Positions 1 to 6,977 of a stretch of 8,798 nt of DNA are shown here, one piece after another; the first letter of the stretch is position 1; each line of letters begins with the position of its first letter. The DNA is taken from the NCBI GenBank assembly GCA_022560555.1, contig JADFSZ010000066.1, positions 1 to 8,798 on the forward strand, given 5' to 3'. The notes under the pieces are model-generated. The model was not told the origin of the DNA, did no database searches, and saw nothing but the letters and a program-made list of their open reading frames with translations. The DNA is from PVC group bacterium (GTDB lineage: Bacteria > GCA-001730085 > JADFSZ01). Made by a program: the position numbers and the translations under genes.

Positions 1-1
1 A

Positions 2-985
2 GAAATAAAATGCCGTCACGGGCTCATATTTTGGACAACACATGTGAAGCAAAAGAACACATCTGCTCTCCCAACCCCCGGCCGGGATCCATCAGCTCTC
101 GTTTACTATGGTATTAATTCGCTTCTGGAAAATCTGGTTATCGATATTGAACATACCTTCAAATATTTTTCTTATCAAGTGTCTCAATCACAAATCACTA
201 AGTTTGATCGCGTTCTTCTTTCCGGCGGAGGGGTGAATCTTCTTTATTTAGATCAGTTTTTAAGTGAACGGTTCGGAGTTCCTGTAGAGCGTGTGGATCC
301 CTTTCGCATGTTCAGTTTGGCGGCCATCATGCAAAGTCAAAATTTGGATTTTCCCAGTATCCAATCAGGTTTTGCTGTCTGCGCGGGGTTAGCTCTCGGG
401 CAAAAAACTAAGGATCAAAGTCGTGTAAATTTTATCCCAAAAAAAGAATTAACCCGCCGCCAGGAAGTTTTTCAGACGATGATGAAAGCCCCGGTTTTAG
501 CCTTCGCAGCAATGGTCATTATTATGATATCTCTCACAGTTTATAACGCTGGTCTTCTCCGGCATTATCAGACGAAAACGAAGGGAGTATCTCTTGATGT
601 TAAAAGATCCAAAATGATTCTCGGCAAAGAACAATCGCACCAAATGAAAGCGGATCAAAAAGAAGCCGAACTCATCAACCGAAGAGAAATGCTCCGGGCT
701 AGAAGAGACTTTTTGAAAAGCGCGTTTCGGGAACCAAAAGATTTTTCTAAAGCATTAAATGATTTGAGCCTTGTTGTTCCCGACAATATTAGGCTGACAA
801 AATTGAAATATGAAGGTATTCGTATGATGCTGACAGGGGAAACGGATCAATTAGAAAGTGTGGGGGATCTCATCAGCTCGATCAAATCTTTAGGGAGTTT
901 TGAATCCGCTGAATATGAATATTCCCGGCATGAGCCGGAAACAAACAATTATATTTTTGAAATTATCGTGAAAGTCAGGCTCTAA
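2..985 (+). CDS. pilM: PilM-PilN fusion protein (GspL/MshI-like), 5' end cut by window
   Basis: Inner-membrane platform component joining a cytoplasmic actin-like (PilM) domain to a PilN membrane and periplasmic part, the layout of GspL. The frame is open back to base 2, with no stop before the GTG at 44. The residues read from base 2 (EIKCRHGL) look like the conserved PilM helix, so the gene starts outside the window and GTG 44 is not the real start. The PilM C-terminal part includes the LSGGG nucleotide-binding loop (218-232), a GVPVERVDPF strand and an AGLALG helix. A PilN-type VNFIP motif (425-439) follows. In separate systems this motif docks PilN onto PilM; here it is in cis. Next come one membrane helix (about 491-556), a charged coiled-coil-like stretch and a ferredoxin-like periplasmic domain to the end. 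TAA is followed after 1 bp by the next ATG, suggesting translational coupling. Family assignment is firm; the GspL versus MshI label is inference. Confidence 0.9.
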   Translation, partial: EIKCRHGLIFWTTHVKQKNTSALPTPGRDPSALVYYGINSLLENLVIDIEHTFKYFSYQVSQSQITKFDRVLLSGGGVNLLYLDQFLSERFGVPVERVDPFRMFSLAAIMQSQNLDFPSIQSGFAVCAGLALGQKTKDQSRVNFIPKKELTRRQEVFQTMMKAPVLAFAAMVIIMISLTVYNAGLLRHYQTKTKGVSLDVKRSKMILGKEQSHQMKADQKEAELINRREMLRARRDFLKSAFREPKDFSKALNDLSLVVPDNIRLTKLKYEGIRMMLTGETDQLESVGDLISSIKSLGSFESAEYEYSRHEPETNNYIFEIIVKVRL

Positions 986-986
986 T

Positions 987-1853
987 ATGAACGAAATACA
1001 AAAAATCGCGAAGACCTTTAATCGCTTAAAAAAACGGGAGCAGATTCTGATCGTTTTTCTTGTTATCGCCATAACGGGAAGTCTGTATTATAAAAGCGTG
1101 TATAGCCCGATGGAAAAAAAGATACGGTTTCAAAAATCTCAGTTGAAAAAAAACCAATCACGACTGAGCGAATTAATGTCCATGAAAGACAACAGAGGAG
1201 ATGACACCCGGAAAGTCTATATTCTTGAGGCAGAGTGTGAAAACATTCTTCAAGACATTCGAAAGATTTCCCGGCTGCTTCCCCGTAACAATAACGTTAC
1301 ACAGGTGATCAATGAAATGACACGATTAACGAAGGATATGGATTTTGTGTCTCTGAAGCGTAAGATGGACACTACAGAAGAGCTTTCACAATTTTTTATC
1401 GAATTTCGCTGTAATACGGAATACGGACAAATTGTGCGCTATATTCAGAATCTTGAAACCATTTCTCCTTTTTTAAAAATCCGTGAGTTAGAAATAGATA
1501 AACAGGATCCGAAATCAGAATACGACGGACTGCCTGTCAGAATTGTATTTTCGTGTTTGCTGGGTAAAGGGGTATCCACGGAATCGCTTCGGGCTCAATT
1601 GACAACAGCTCCATGGCAACCGAACGACAAGATTTTTCGCTTAAAGAAAAGAGTAGGCGAACAAAACGTGCCTGATATTGAATTAAATCTTGCGGGTATT
1701 ACGTTTTCGTCCCGAATTCCTACGGCGATTATCAATGATGATATTGTCCGAATCGGATCCAAGATAGGATCGTTTACTGTTAAAGATATTCAGCCGGGAC
1801 TTGTTCTTTTGAATGATGGAGATAATGAATTCGAATTGTGGGTCAATCATTAA
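987..1853 (+). CDS. pilO: PilO-like protein with C-terminal GspC/PilP-type HR domain
   Basis: Bitopic inner-membrane platform protein of 288 residues, expected to pair with the upstream PilN domain and reach the secretin. A basic N-terminus (KKRE) precedes one membrane helix (about 20-38). A charged coiled-coil segment (about 42-97) and a PilO-type ferredoxin-like domain (about 103-191) follow. A linker leads to a compact beta domain (about 230-286) with the pattern LAGITF, AIIND, VRIGSKIG, VKDI, VLLND. That pattern is typical of the homology region of GspC/GspB and of PilP, which in known systems contacts the N0 domain of the secretin. PilO alone is usually near 200 residues, so the length fits a PilO plus PilP/HR fusion. 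The ATG lies 1 bp after the upstream stop; only a weak AGG is seen before it. PilO is a low-identity family, so this half rests on topology and context; the HR assignment is likewise pattern-based. Confidence 0.82.
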   Translation: MNEIQKIAKTFNRLKKREQILIVFLVIAITGSLYYKSVYSPMEKKIRFQKSQLKKNQSRLSELMSMKDNRGDDTRKVYILEAECENILQDIRKISRLLPRNNNVTQVINEMTRLTKDMDFVSLKRKMDTTEELSQFFIEFRCNTEYGQIVRYIQNLETISPFLKIRELEIDKQDPKSEYDGLPVRIVFSCLLGKGVSTESLRAQLTTAPWQPNDKIFRLKKRVGEQNVPDIELNLAGITFSSRIPTAIINDDIVRIGSKIGSFTVKDIQPGLVLLNDGDNEFELWVNH

Positions 1854-1865
1854 AAAACAAATAAT

Positions 1866-1871
1866 GAGGTG
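1866..1871 (+). promoter_or_regulatory. Ribosome binding site choosing the secretin start
   Basis: GAGGTG lies 6 bp (counted from GAGG) before ATG 1876 but only 3 bp before ATG 1873. The frame is open further upstream to ATG 1813, but that start would overlap the previous gene and bury the signal peptide behind about 20 extra residues. The site therefore favours 1876, with 1873 a close second. Confidence 0.6.
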
Positions 1872-1875
1872 TATG

Positions 1876-4134
1876 ATGAAAAAACGACTAAACATTCGAT
1901 TGGGGGAACCGCCGTTATGGCAAAAACTTTGTTTAATGGGACTCATATGTTTTGTATGCGGGATACCCGCGCAAATGCAAGCTGAAGAGGCCCAAGGGAT
2001 TGATCAAGAACTCATCCAGGACATGACTCTTTCTGAAAAGATGGAGATGAAGATCAGTCTCGATTATAAAGATGTAGACATTTTGAATGTGATTCGCTCG
2101 CTTGTTTGGACATATGATCTAAATATCGTAACAAACGCGGGTGTGAAAGGACGGGTGAATTTAACTCTAAAAAACGTCACGATCGAAAAGGCTCTGGACG
2201 CGATCGTGAGTTCGAACGATTTGTCGTATAGAATCAGAGATGACATCATTTATGTACGAGATGACGATGAGGATGAGGATGATGAGCTGGTGAGCGAAGT
2301 CGTGTTTCTGAATTATATCTCGGCCGGGGCGGCTTATCAGTCCCTTCGTCGGGTGATCTCGGACAAGGGTGATATGCAAATCAATGAATTGGCCAATAGT
2401 CTGATTGTAACGGATTCGCAGAAGTATCTTGATCGTGTTAAAAACTTGCTTGAAAAAATCGATATTGCGCCCAAACAGGTCCTTATCGAAGCCAAAATCG
2501 TGGATATTACTTCAACGGCATTGGATGCTTTTGGGGCCACCTGGAATATCGAATACTCACCGGGCCATGGGATATTCGGACGAAGGGCTACAACCGCGGA
2601 AAAGATAAATTTTGGAGTTTCTCTGCCTGAGCAATCCTCCAGTTTAACGGGAGGGCAGGTGAAATTGAACGAATTGAGTCTAAGCTGGCTTACTGTATCC
2701 GCAACACTGGACGCGCTTGTCAAAAAAGGAAAGGCAAAAATTTTAGCTGCTCCATCGATTACGGTCCTGAACGGTCAAGAAGCGCGAATTATTATCGGGG
2801 AGCGATTCCCATTTAAAGAGCGCACGCAAACTGCGACAGGGACAACGGAAACTACGAAGTTTGTTGACATCGGGACGACGCTGCGTGTAACGCCGCAAAT
2901 TAATAATGACGGATACATTACCATGAAAATCCATCCGGAGGTGTCCTCCTTAGCAGAATCTTTAGATGCCGGTCCGCGCGTGACCACGCGTGAAGCCGAT
3001 ACGATTGTTCGTGTCAAGGATGGTGAAACATTTGTTTTGGGAGGATTGATTAAACAGACAGATGATCAAAGCGTCGAGAAGATTCCGTTTTTTGGAGATC
3101 TCCCTGTGATAGGTCATTTGTTTTCACGGAAGGAGAAAAATCAGGAACAAAAAGAACTTTCTGTTTTTATAACTCCCACAATTCTTTTAACCCCAGAGCA
3201 GAGGGCTCGCCAAGATGACATAGACAGAGAAAAGACGGAGTCCTATGTGAACATTAGTAAAATAAGCGAACTGCAGATTGTTGAAGAAACACTCCGAAAA
3301 GCCGATCTCTTAAATAATGGCAAAGGAGTAGAAAGTGCGCAAAAAGGGGAACTGTTTCGAAAAGAGCAGGCTCTGAATCTTTATCTCAATGTGTACTACG
3401 AATATCCGGATAGTGCTCGTGCCCCCGAAGCTCTGTATAAGGCCGCGCTCATAAAATACAAATTTTCGAATGACTTTAAAGGCGCGAAACATTACTTGTC
3501 TTTACTTATTTCAGACTATCCGGATTCGGTTTTTTCCGATGAAGCGAAGAAAGCATTTTTGGATATCGATAAAAAGGGGAGAGCTTTGGATCAAAAAGCT
3601 TCCCTAAGAAAAAAAGCTTTATCACATTTAAATGAAGGGAAAAAATATTATTTTAACGACCAGTTCGAATTGGCAATCATGGAATTTCATCTTTTGCTTG
3701 ATATGGAGCGGAACGTGAGACGGGAATATAAAAGAGAAGCAAAGAAATATTTAAGAAAAAGTCGTAGTCAAAAGAAAAAATTTCTCTCCGGAAACAAAAT
3801 TCGAGAAATGTTAGCCGAAGATATAAGGAGAGAAGACGCGAAGGCTGAATTCCCGCTGTATAAAGTCGAAGAAAGGTCTTCCAATGAAAAAGCCGTGGAT
3901 TATATACGGGTCGGCAAGGAGTATTATCATCGGGGATTTTACGGATCCGCGGTATTGGAGTTTACAAAAGTCATTGTAATCAGAGAAATAATCGATCCGT
4001 TTTATATAAAGGAAGCCCGGCGTTTGATCGATGAATGTGAAATTAAAATTAAAAAAAGCTCGCAAATACCCAGAATGATCAAAAAAGACAAAAAAACCGT
4101 GGAAAAACCCATCATTCAGCTGACTTCAATATAA
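1876..4134 (+). CDS. gspD: Outer-membrane secretin (GspD/PilQ/MshL type) with long C-terminal TPR-like extension
   Basis: Forms the multimeric outer-membrane channel through which filament or substrate passes. From ATG 1876 it has 752 residues. The signal peptide has a basic start (MKKRLNIR), a hydrophobic core (LCLMGLICFVCG) and a likely cut after AQMQA. An STN/N0 domain follows (about 58-129), then an acidic run DDDEDEDDE (129-137), one N1-type secretin_N domain (about 139-196) and the secretin core (about 200-439). Core hallmarks are AAPSITVLNGQEARI, GERFPF and the signature IPFFGDLPVIGHLF (403-416), then VFITPTIL. There is no AMIN domain. Residues 440-752 are not secretin. They are charged, helical and TPR-like, with a BamD/YbgF-style stretch (ALNLYLNVYYEYPDSA, about 492-564) and two related repeats (588-629, 680-721). 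Known PilQ and MshL proteins end soon after the core, so this is a fusion. Secretin identity is secure; the role of the extension is inferred. Confidence 0.95.
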   Translation: MKKRLNIRLGEPPLWQKLCLMGLICFVCGIPAQMQAEEAQGIDQELIQDMTLSEKMEMKISLDYKDVDILNVIRSLVWTYDLNIVTNAGVKGRVNLTLKNVTIEKALDAIVSSNDLSYRIRDDIIYVRDDDEDEDDELVSEVVFLNYISAGAAYQSLRRVISDKGDMQINELANSLIVTDSQKYLDRVKNLLEKIDIAPKQVLIEAKIVDITSTALDAFGATWNIEYSPGHGIFGRRATTAEKINFGVSLPEQSSSLTGGQVKLNELSLSWLTVSATLDALVKKGKAKILAAPSITVLNGQEARIIIGERFPFKERTQTATGTTETTKFVDIGTTLRVTPQINNDGYITMKIHPEVSSLAESLDAGPRVTTREADTIVRVKDGETFVLGGLIKQTDDQSVEKIPFFGDLPVIGHLFSRKEKNQEQKELSVFITPTILLTPEQRARQDDIDREKTESYVNISKISELQIVEETLRKADLLNNGKGVESAQKGELFRKEQALNLYLNVYYEYPDSARAPEALYKAALIKYKFSNDFKGAKHYLSLLISDYPDSVFSDEAKKAFLDIDKKGRALDQKASLRKKALSHLNEGKKYYFNDQFELAIMEFHLLLDMERNVRREYKREAKKYLRKSRSQKKKFLSGNKIREMLAEDIRREDAKAEFPLYKVEERSSNEKAVDYIRVGKEYYHRGFYGSAVLEFTKVIVIREIIDPFYIKEARRLIDECEIKIKKSSQIPRMIKKDKKTVEKPIIQLTSI
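3637..4038 (+). repeat. Diverged TPR-like repeat pair within the secretin C-terminus
   Basis: Two 42-codon units, 3637-3762 and 3913-4038, encode alignable segments without gaps. One begins GKKYYFNDQF and the other GKEYYHRGFY; both continue with an A-x-x-E-F core and a basic E-A-[KR]-[KR] helix. About 10 of 42 residues are identical and many more are similar. The pattern of small and aromatic residues fits a TPR helix pair. The segment between them is basic and charged. It is a protein-level repeat, not a DNA repeat. Confidence 0.6.
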
Positions 4135-4160
4135 TTTGGTGAAAGGAATAAGAGATACTT

Positions 4161-5381
4161 ATGCCGGAATTTATTTATAAAGCGCGTGACAGACAAGGGG
4201 CCCTCATGAAGGGGGTCCTTACGGGCCCTGATGAAGAAAGTGTCATCGGGAGCTTGGACAGAATGGGTTACAGTGTCGTCATGATCAGCCAAAAAGTCCG
4301 CACTGCTTCCAAAGGAGGAGTTTCCTTTTTCGATCGGTTCAAAAAGCTGAGCAGACGTGAAGTCATCGTTTTTACCCGGCAGCTTGCCACACTTTTACGG
4401 ACAGGGACAGCTTTGTTGCCGGCTTTGACGACCATTTGTGATCAAACGGCCAATCACAAGTTCAAACAAATATTAGAGGAGATTCAGCAAACGGTTCAAA
4501 GCGGAAAAAGTTTTTCGGAAGCCCTTGAAGCCTATCCTGCTGTGTTTTCAGAACTGTTTGTCAGTATGGTGCAAGTGGGAGAAACCGGCGGCATGTTGGA
4601 TAAAGTCCTGGACCGTTTGGCGTCTTTAGGCACACAGGAGATGGAAATGTCCAGTCGTATTCAGTCGGCCATGATTTATCCCATAGTATTGGTCTCGATC
4701 GCGTTTATCGTTGTCAATTTTTTGATGATTGGGGTTTTGCCAAAATTTGTTTCGGTTTTTCGCGCGTCAGAAACAGCCTTGCCATTGCCGACACAAATTG
4801 TGATGGGAATCAGTTGGATCGGACGAAAATTATGGTTTCCGATTTCATTAGCTATAACGGCGATTGTTTTTTGGTTCAGAGCTTATATAAAAACTGATAA
4901 AGGTAAATTCCGCGTGCATAAAATATGGCTTAAGTTTCCCATATTTGGGCCCCTGTATAATAAAATCCAAATCACGCGCTTCTCGAGGATTTTATCATCT
5001 TTGCTTTCATCAGGCATCCCGATCTTACAGGCTTTGGTTGTTGTTGAAAAAACAATATCCAATGTAATTTTAAGACGAGCCATTCAAAATGTTCGAATTA
5101 GTATCGGAGAAGGACATTCTTTAGCGGATCCGTTTGCCGTAAGCGGATTATTCCCTCCGATTGTGATTTCTATGATCGCGACCGGTGAAAAATCGGGGAA
5201 TTTAGATGTTATGCTAAATGAGGTCGCGGAATTTTATGAGCCGGAGATTGAGAATACCGTTAAAAACCTAACGACTCTTTTAGAGCCGTTTATGCTTCTT
5301 GTGATGGGTCTTATTGTCGCATTTATCGCGTTATCGGTGTTATTGCCGATATTTAATCTTATTAGTGTGTTCAGAGGGTAA
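4161..5381 (+). CDS. gspF: Inner-membrane platform protein GspF/PilC
   Basis: Polytopic inner-membrane protein that couples the assembly ATPase to pseudopilin polymerisation. At 406 residues it has the normal family length. The N-terminus MPEFIYKARDRQG is the usual GspF/PilC opening. Two T2SSF repeats are seen (about 68-191 and 271-393), each with the family motif: VGETGGMLDKVL at 139-150 and TGEKSGNLDVML at 341-352. Three membrane helices lie at about 171-195, 224-241 and 375-397, giving the expected topology with two cytoplasmic helical bundles. The gene starts 26 bp after the secretin stop. GAAAGGA at 4141-4147 is 13 bp from the ATG, which is long, and AAGAGA at 4150-4155 is nearer, so the binding site is not clear-cut. 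In PilC systems the neighbouring ATPase binds this protein; here that ATPase gene is at the far end of the cluster. Confidence 0.96.
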   Translation: MPEFIYKARDRQGALMKGVLTGPDEESVIGSLDRMGYSVVMISQKVRTASKGGVSFFDRFKKLSRREVIVFTRQLATLLRTGTALLPALTTICDQTANHKFKQILEEIQQTVQSGKSFSEALEAYPAVFSELFVSMVQVGETGGMLDKVLDRLASLGTQEMEMSSRIQSAMIYPIVLVSIAFIVVNFLMIGVLPKFVSVFRASETALPLPTQIVMGISWIGRKLWFPISLAITAIVFWFRAYIKTDKGKFRVHKIWLKFPIFGPLYNKIQITRFSRILSSLLSSGIPILQALVVVEKTISNVILRRAIQNVRISIGEGHSLADPFAVSGLFPPIVISMIATGEKSGNLDVMLNEVAEFYEPEIENTVKNLTTLLEPFMLLVMGLIVAFIALSVLLPIFNLISVFRG

Positions 5382-5410
5382 TCACGGATTTAGCGCAGGT
5401 AAAAACTAAA

Positions 5411-5417
5411 AAGGAGG
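5411..5417 (+). promoter_or_regulatory. Strong Shine-Dalgarno before the first pseudopilin
   Basis: AAGGAGG, the strongest Shine-Dalgarno in the window, lies 4 bp before ATG 5422. It supports this start even though it gives an unusually long prepilin leader. It would also suit a pseudopilin needed in many copies. Confidence 0.75.
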
Positions 5418-5421
5418 ATAC

Positions 5422-5985
5422 ATGAAACGCTTTAAATCACATAGTGAAGATCATGGAATCAAAGTTTTACGTTTTGATTTTATTCGCGCAGCCATCCGCG
5501 TTCATCGAAAGGTTTTTACGCGTAAAGATCCGCGTATATCCGTGATTCGTGCCTTTACCCTTCTCGAGCTTCTTATTGTGATAAGTATTATCGCGATATT
5601 GGCCGCAACGATTGTACCCAACTTTATCGGATTTGACACGGAGGCTCGTTTGTCGGCCACCAAAACCAATTTGAGCACACTTCAGACCCGAGTCAGTATT
5701 TTCCGGGCAAAAGAGGGACGTTATCCCGAGCGATTGGAAGAACTCACAGAAGTAACGTATATGGATATGGGTGTGGAAAAAGCCTATTTAGATTATATTC
5801 CTTTGGAATTTGTATCGGCAACAGAAGGGATGGCTGATGTAGAAAATATGACGTCTAATGATCGTATTTCCGGAGACGGAGGATGGGTGTATTTTTCTGA
5901 TAAAGCCCGTGTGATTGTGGACTGGGATGAGCCTCTGGGTTCGAAATGGGATAAGGCCGAAGGGGATATCCCGTCGGAATGGTGA
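5422..5985 (+). CDS. GspG-like pseudopilin with unusually long leader
   Basis: Type IV pilin-like protein of 187 residues, probably the main filament subunit given its position and strong binding site. The N-methylation motif is AFTLLELLIVISIIAILAA, with cleavage expected between Ala44 and Phe45 (Phe codon at 5554) and Glu49 at the +5 position. Ala rather than the usual Gly precedes the cut. The leader is 44 residues and strongly basic, whereas most are about 6-25. The mature protein is about 143 residues: a long hydrophobic alpha1, a helix continuing through RLSATKTNLSTLQTRV, then YPERLEEL, a phrase typical of GspG-like pseudopilins. The C-terminal end is acidic, with SGDGGWVYFSDKARVIVDW, a beta-hairpin-like finish. 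The usual GspG calcium-loop sequence (DPWG region) is not recognisable, so I give no gspG symbol. A GTG at 5542 would give a 4-residue leader but lacks a binding site. Confidence 0.88.
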   Translation: MKRFKSHSEDHGIKVLRFDFIRAAIRVHRKVFTRKDPRISVIRAFTLLELLIVISIIAILAATIVPNFIGFDTEARLSATKTNLSTLQTRVSIFRAKEGRYPERLEELTEVTYMDMGVEKAYLDYIPLEFVSATEGMADVENMTSNDRISGDGGWVYFSDKARVIVDWDEPLGSKWDKAEGDIPSEW

Positions 5986-5992
5986 ATCACTA

Positions 5993-6355
5993 ATGAATAG
6001 ATATGACAAAAATCAAAAAGGAATCGTGATGATCACGACGGTCATTTTGCTCTTAACGATCGCGTTTATCGGAGCTAGTTTGATGCTTTTTTATTACTCG
6101 GTAAACTTTTCGGCTCAGACGCGCATTGATGAAGCCAAGGCTTTTTATTTAGCGGAAGCAGGAATTTCTTATGCGATATTTCAGATGAGAACACAAGCAC
6201 AATCGCTTGGGTATGGCGAAGAGGCATTGGGTCCGATGATTCTCGGAAGCGGGTCATATACCGTTGAGATTGATTACGCGCAATCCATAATCACCAGCAT
6301 TGGAGAAGTGAATGGCGTGCAAAAGAAATTACAGCTCCAATTTAAAACGCTCTAG
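5993..6355 (+). CDS. PilX/GspK-like minor pilin
   Basis: Small minor pilin of 120 residues. The likely prepilin peptidase site is KG^IVMITTV (Gly10/Ile11), followed by a hydrophobic helix to about residue 35. The +5 residue is Thr15, not Glu. Lack of Glu5 is a known trait of GspK, which caps the pseudopilus tip. The segment RIDEAKAFYLAEAGISYAI (44-62) is the recognisable PilX_N-type signature. The remaining C-terminal part (about 63-120) is short and beta-rich, with no insertion domain like that of GspK. ATG 5993 lies 7 bp after the previous stop, with GGTGA (5981-5985) at fair spacing. The frame is open upstream to ATG 5915, but that would overlap the pseudopilin gene by 71 bp and bury the signal. 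PilX/MshP is the nearest label; exact orthology is uncertain. Confidence 0.82.
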   Translation: MNRYDKNQKGIVMITTVILLLTIAFIGASLMLFYYSVNFSAQTRIDEAKAFYLAEAGISYAIFQMRTQAQSLGYGEEALGPMILGSGSYTVEIDYAQSIITSIGEVNGVQKKLQLQFKTL

Positions 6356-6400
6356 CGCGAATGACACGAGACAAAATGCGTTGCCAAAATAAAAAATATT

Positions 6401-6961
6401 ATGATAAAGAATATGATTAAGAAAAAACTATCAAGTGAATTTACAAAAATCGAATATTTCTCTGTTGCTCATGTAGATCGGCGCAGACATCCGCGAATGT
6501 CCTCGGATGGATTTACGTTTATCGAGATCTTGATCACACTTGCTATCATCGGAATTTTGTTTATTCCCGTGATGCAGATGTTTTCCTTTTCCGTATCGTC
6601 ATCAACTTCTACAAGGGATTTAATAACGGCTTTGAATCTCGGCAAGTGGGGGATGGAACGTATGAAAAACTTAAATGTTACTAAAAAAGAGCTTACGGAA
6701 ATGGGAGATCTGATTTACCCGTCTCAAGATAAGGAGCCATTGGAGATTAATAATACAAAATGGCGAATAGTACGGGAGATTTTCGAAGGGACGGATCCGC
6801 TGGAAGTTCGTGTCCACGTGTATTCCGTTACCAAGCTGGAATTGGAACGTTATCAGACAGAGGGTTTTCAATATGGTCAAGAGGATGAAATGAAGCCGCT
6901 CGTGACCTTGGTGACTCTTGTGGAGGATTTCCATTGGGAAGTCGTTGAGAATATTCAATAA
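6401..6961 (+). CDS. PilV/GspI-like minor pilin with long leader
   Basis: Prepilin-like protein of 186 residues from ATG 6401. The signal is DG^FTFIEILITLAIIGILFIPV, with Gly37 before and Phe38 after the cut (Phe codon at 6512) and Glu42 at +5. The segment ALNLGKWGMERMKNL after the hydrophobic helix resembles the early mature helix of PilV/GspI-type minor pilins. The C-terminal part (about 118-180) contains alternating beta strands (KWRIVREI, LEVRVHVYSV, VTLVTLV) and ends in IQ. The leader of 37 residues is unusually long and basic. ATG 6497 would give an ordinary five-residue leader (MSSDG), but neither start has a clear ribosome binding site, so the start is unresolved. It follows the PilX-like gene by 45 bp, the widest gap inside the cluster. 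With the GspK-like protein it may form the filament-initiating tip complex. Confidence 0.8.
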   Translation: MIKNMIKKKLSSEFTKIEYFSVAHVDRRRHPRMSSDGFTFIEILITLAIIGILFIPVMQMFSFSVSSSTSTRDLITALNLGKWGMERMKNLNVTKKELTEMGDLIYPSQDKEPLEINNTKWRIVREIFEGTDPLEVRVHVYSVTKLELERYQTEGFQYGQEDEMKPLVTLVTLVEDFHWEVVENIQ

Positions 6962-6963
6962 AA

Positions 6964-6970
6964 GGCGGGA
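6964..6970 (+). promoter_or_regulatory. Ribosome binding site of the ATPase gene
   Basis: The purine-rich GGCGGGA lies 7 bp before ATG 6978 and directly follows the preceding stop codon (6959-6961). It favours 6978 over the upstream in-frame ATG at 6918, which would lie inside the previous gene. Confidence 0.5.
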
Positions 6971-6977
6971 ACCGAAT

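Noticed and set aside
44-985. Complete short protein starting at GTG 44
   Set aside because: The frame is open to the window edge and the residues before GTG 44 continue the PilM pattern, so the gene is partial, not short.
1813-1875. Longer start for the secretin at ATG 1813
   Set aside because: It would overlap the PilO-HR gene and put about 20 residues before a normal signal peptide; the GAGGTG site fits 1876 better.
2337-2723. Long open antisense frame opposite the secretin gene
   Set aside because: It lies wholly inside a secure gene, has no recognisable domain, and its composition is what the reverse of a coding strand gives.
4081-4097. Runs of six or seven A near gene ends, as possible frameshift or slippage sites
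   Set aside because: All affected frames stay open through and match their families; no alternative frame gives a sensible product.
6476-6511. PilZ-like cyclic-di-GMP motif (RxxxR in DRRRHPRMS) in the PilV-like leader
   Set aside because: Only the short basic motif is present; the D/N-x-S-x-x-G motif and the beta-barrel of a PilZ domain are absent, and a transmembrane helix follows at once.
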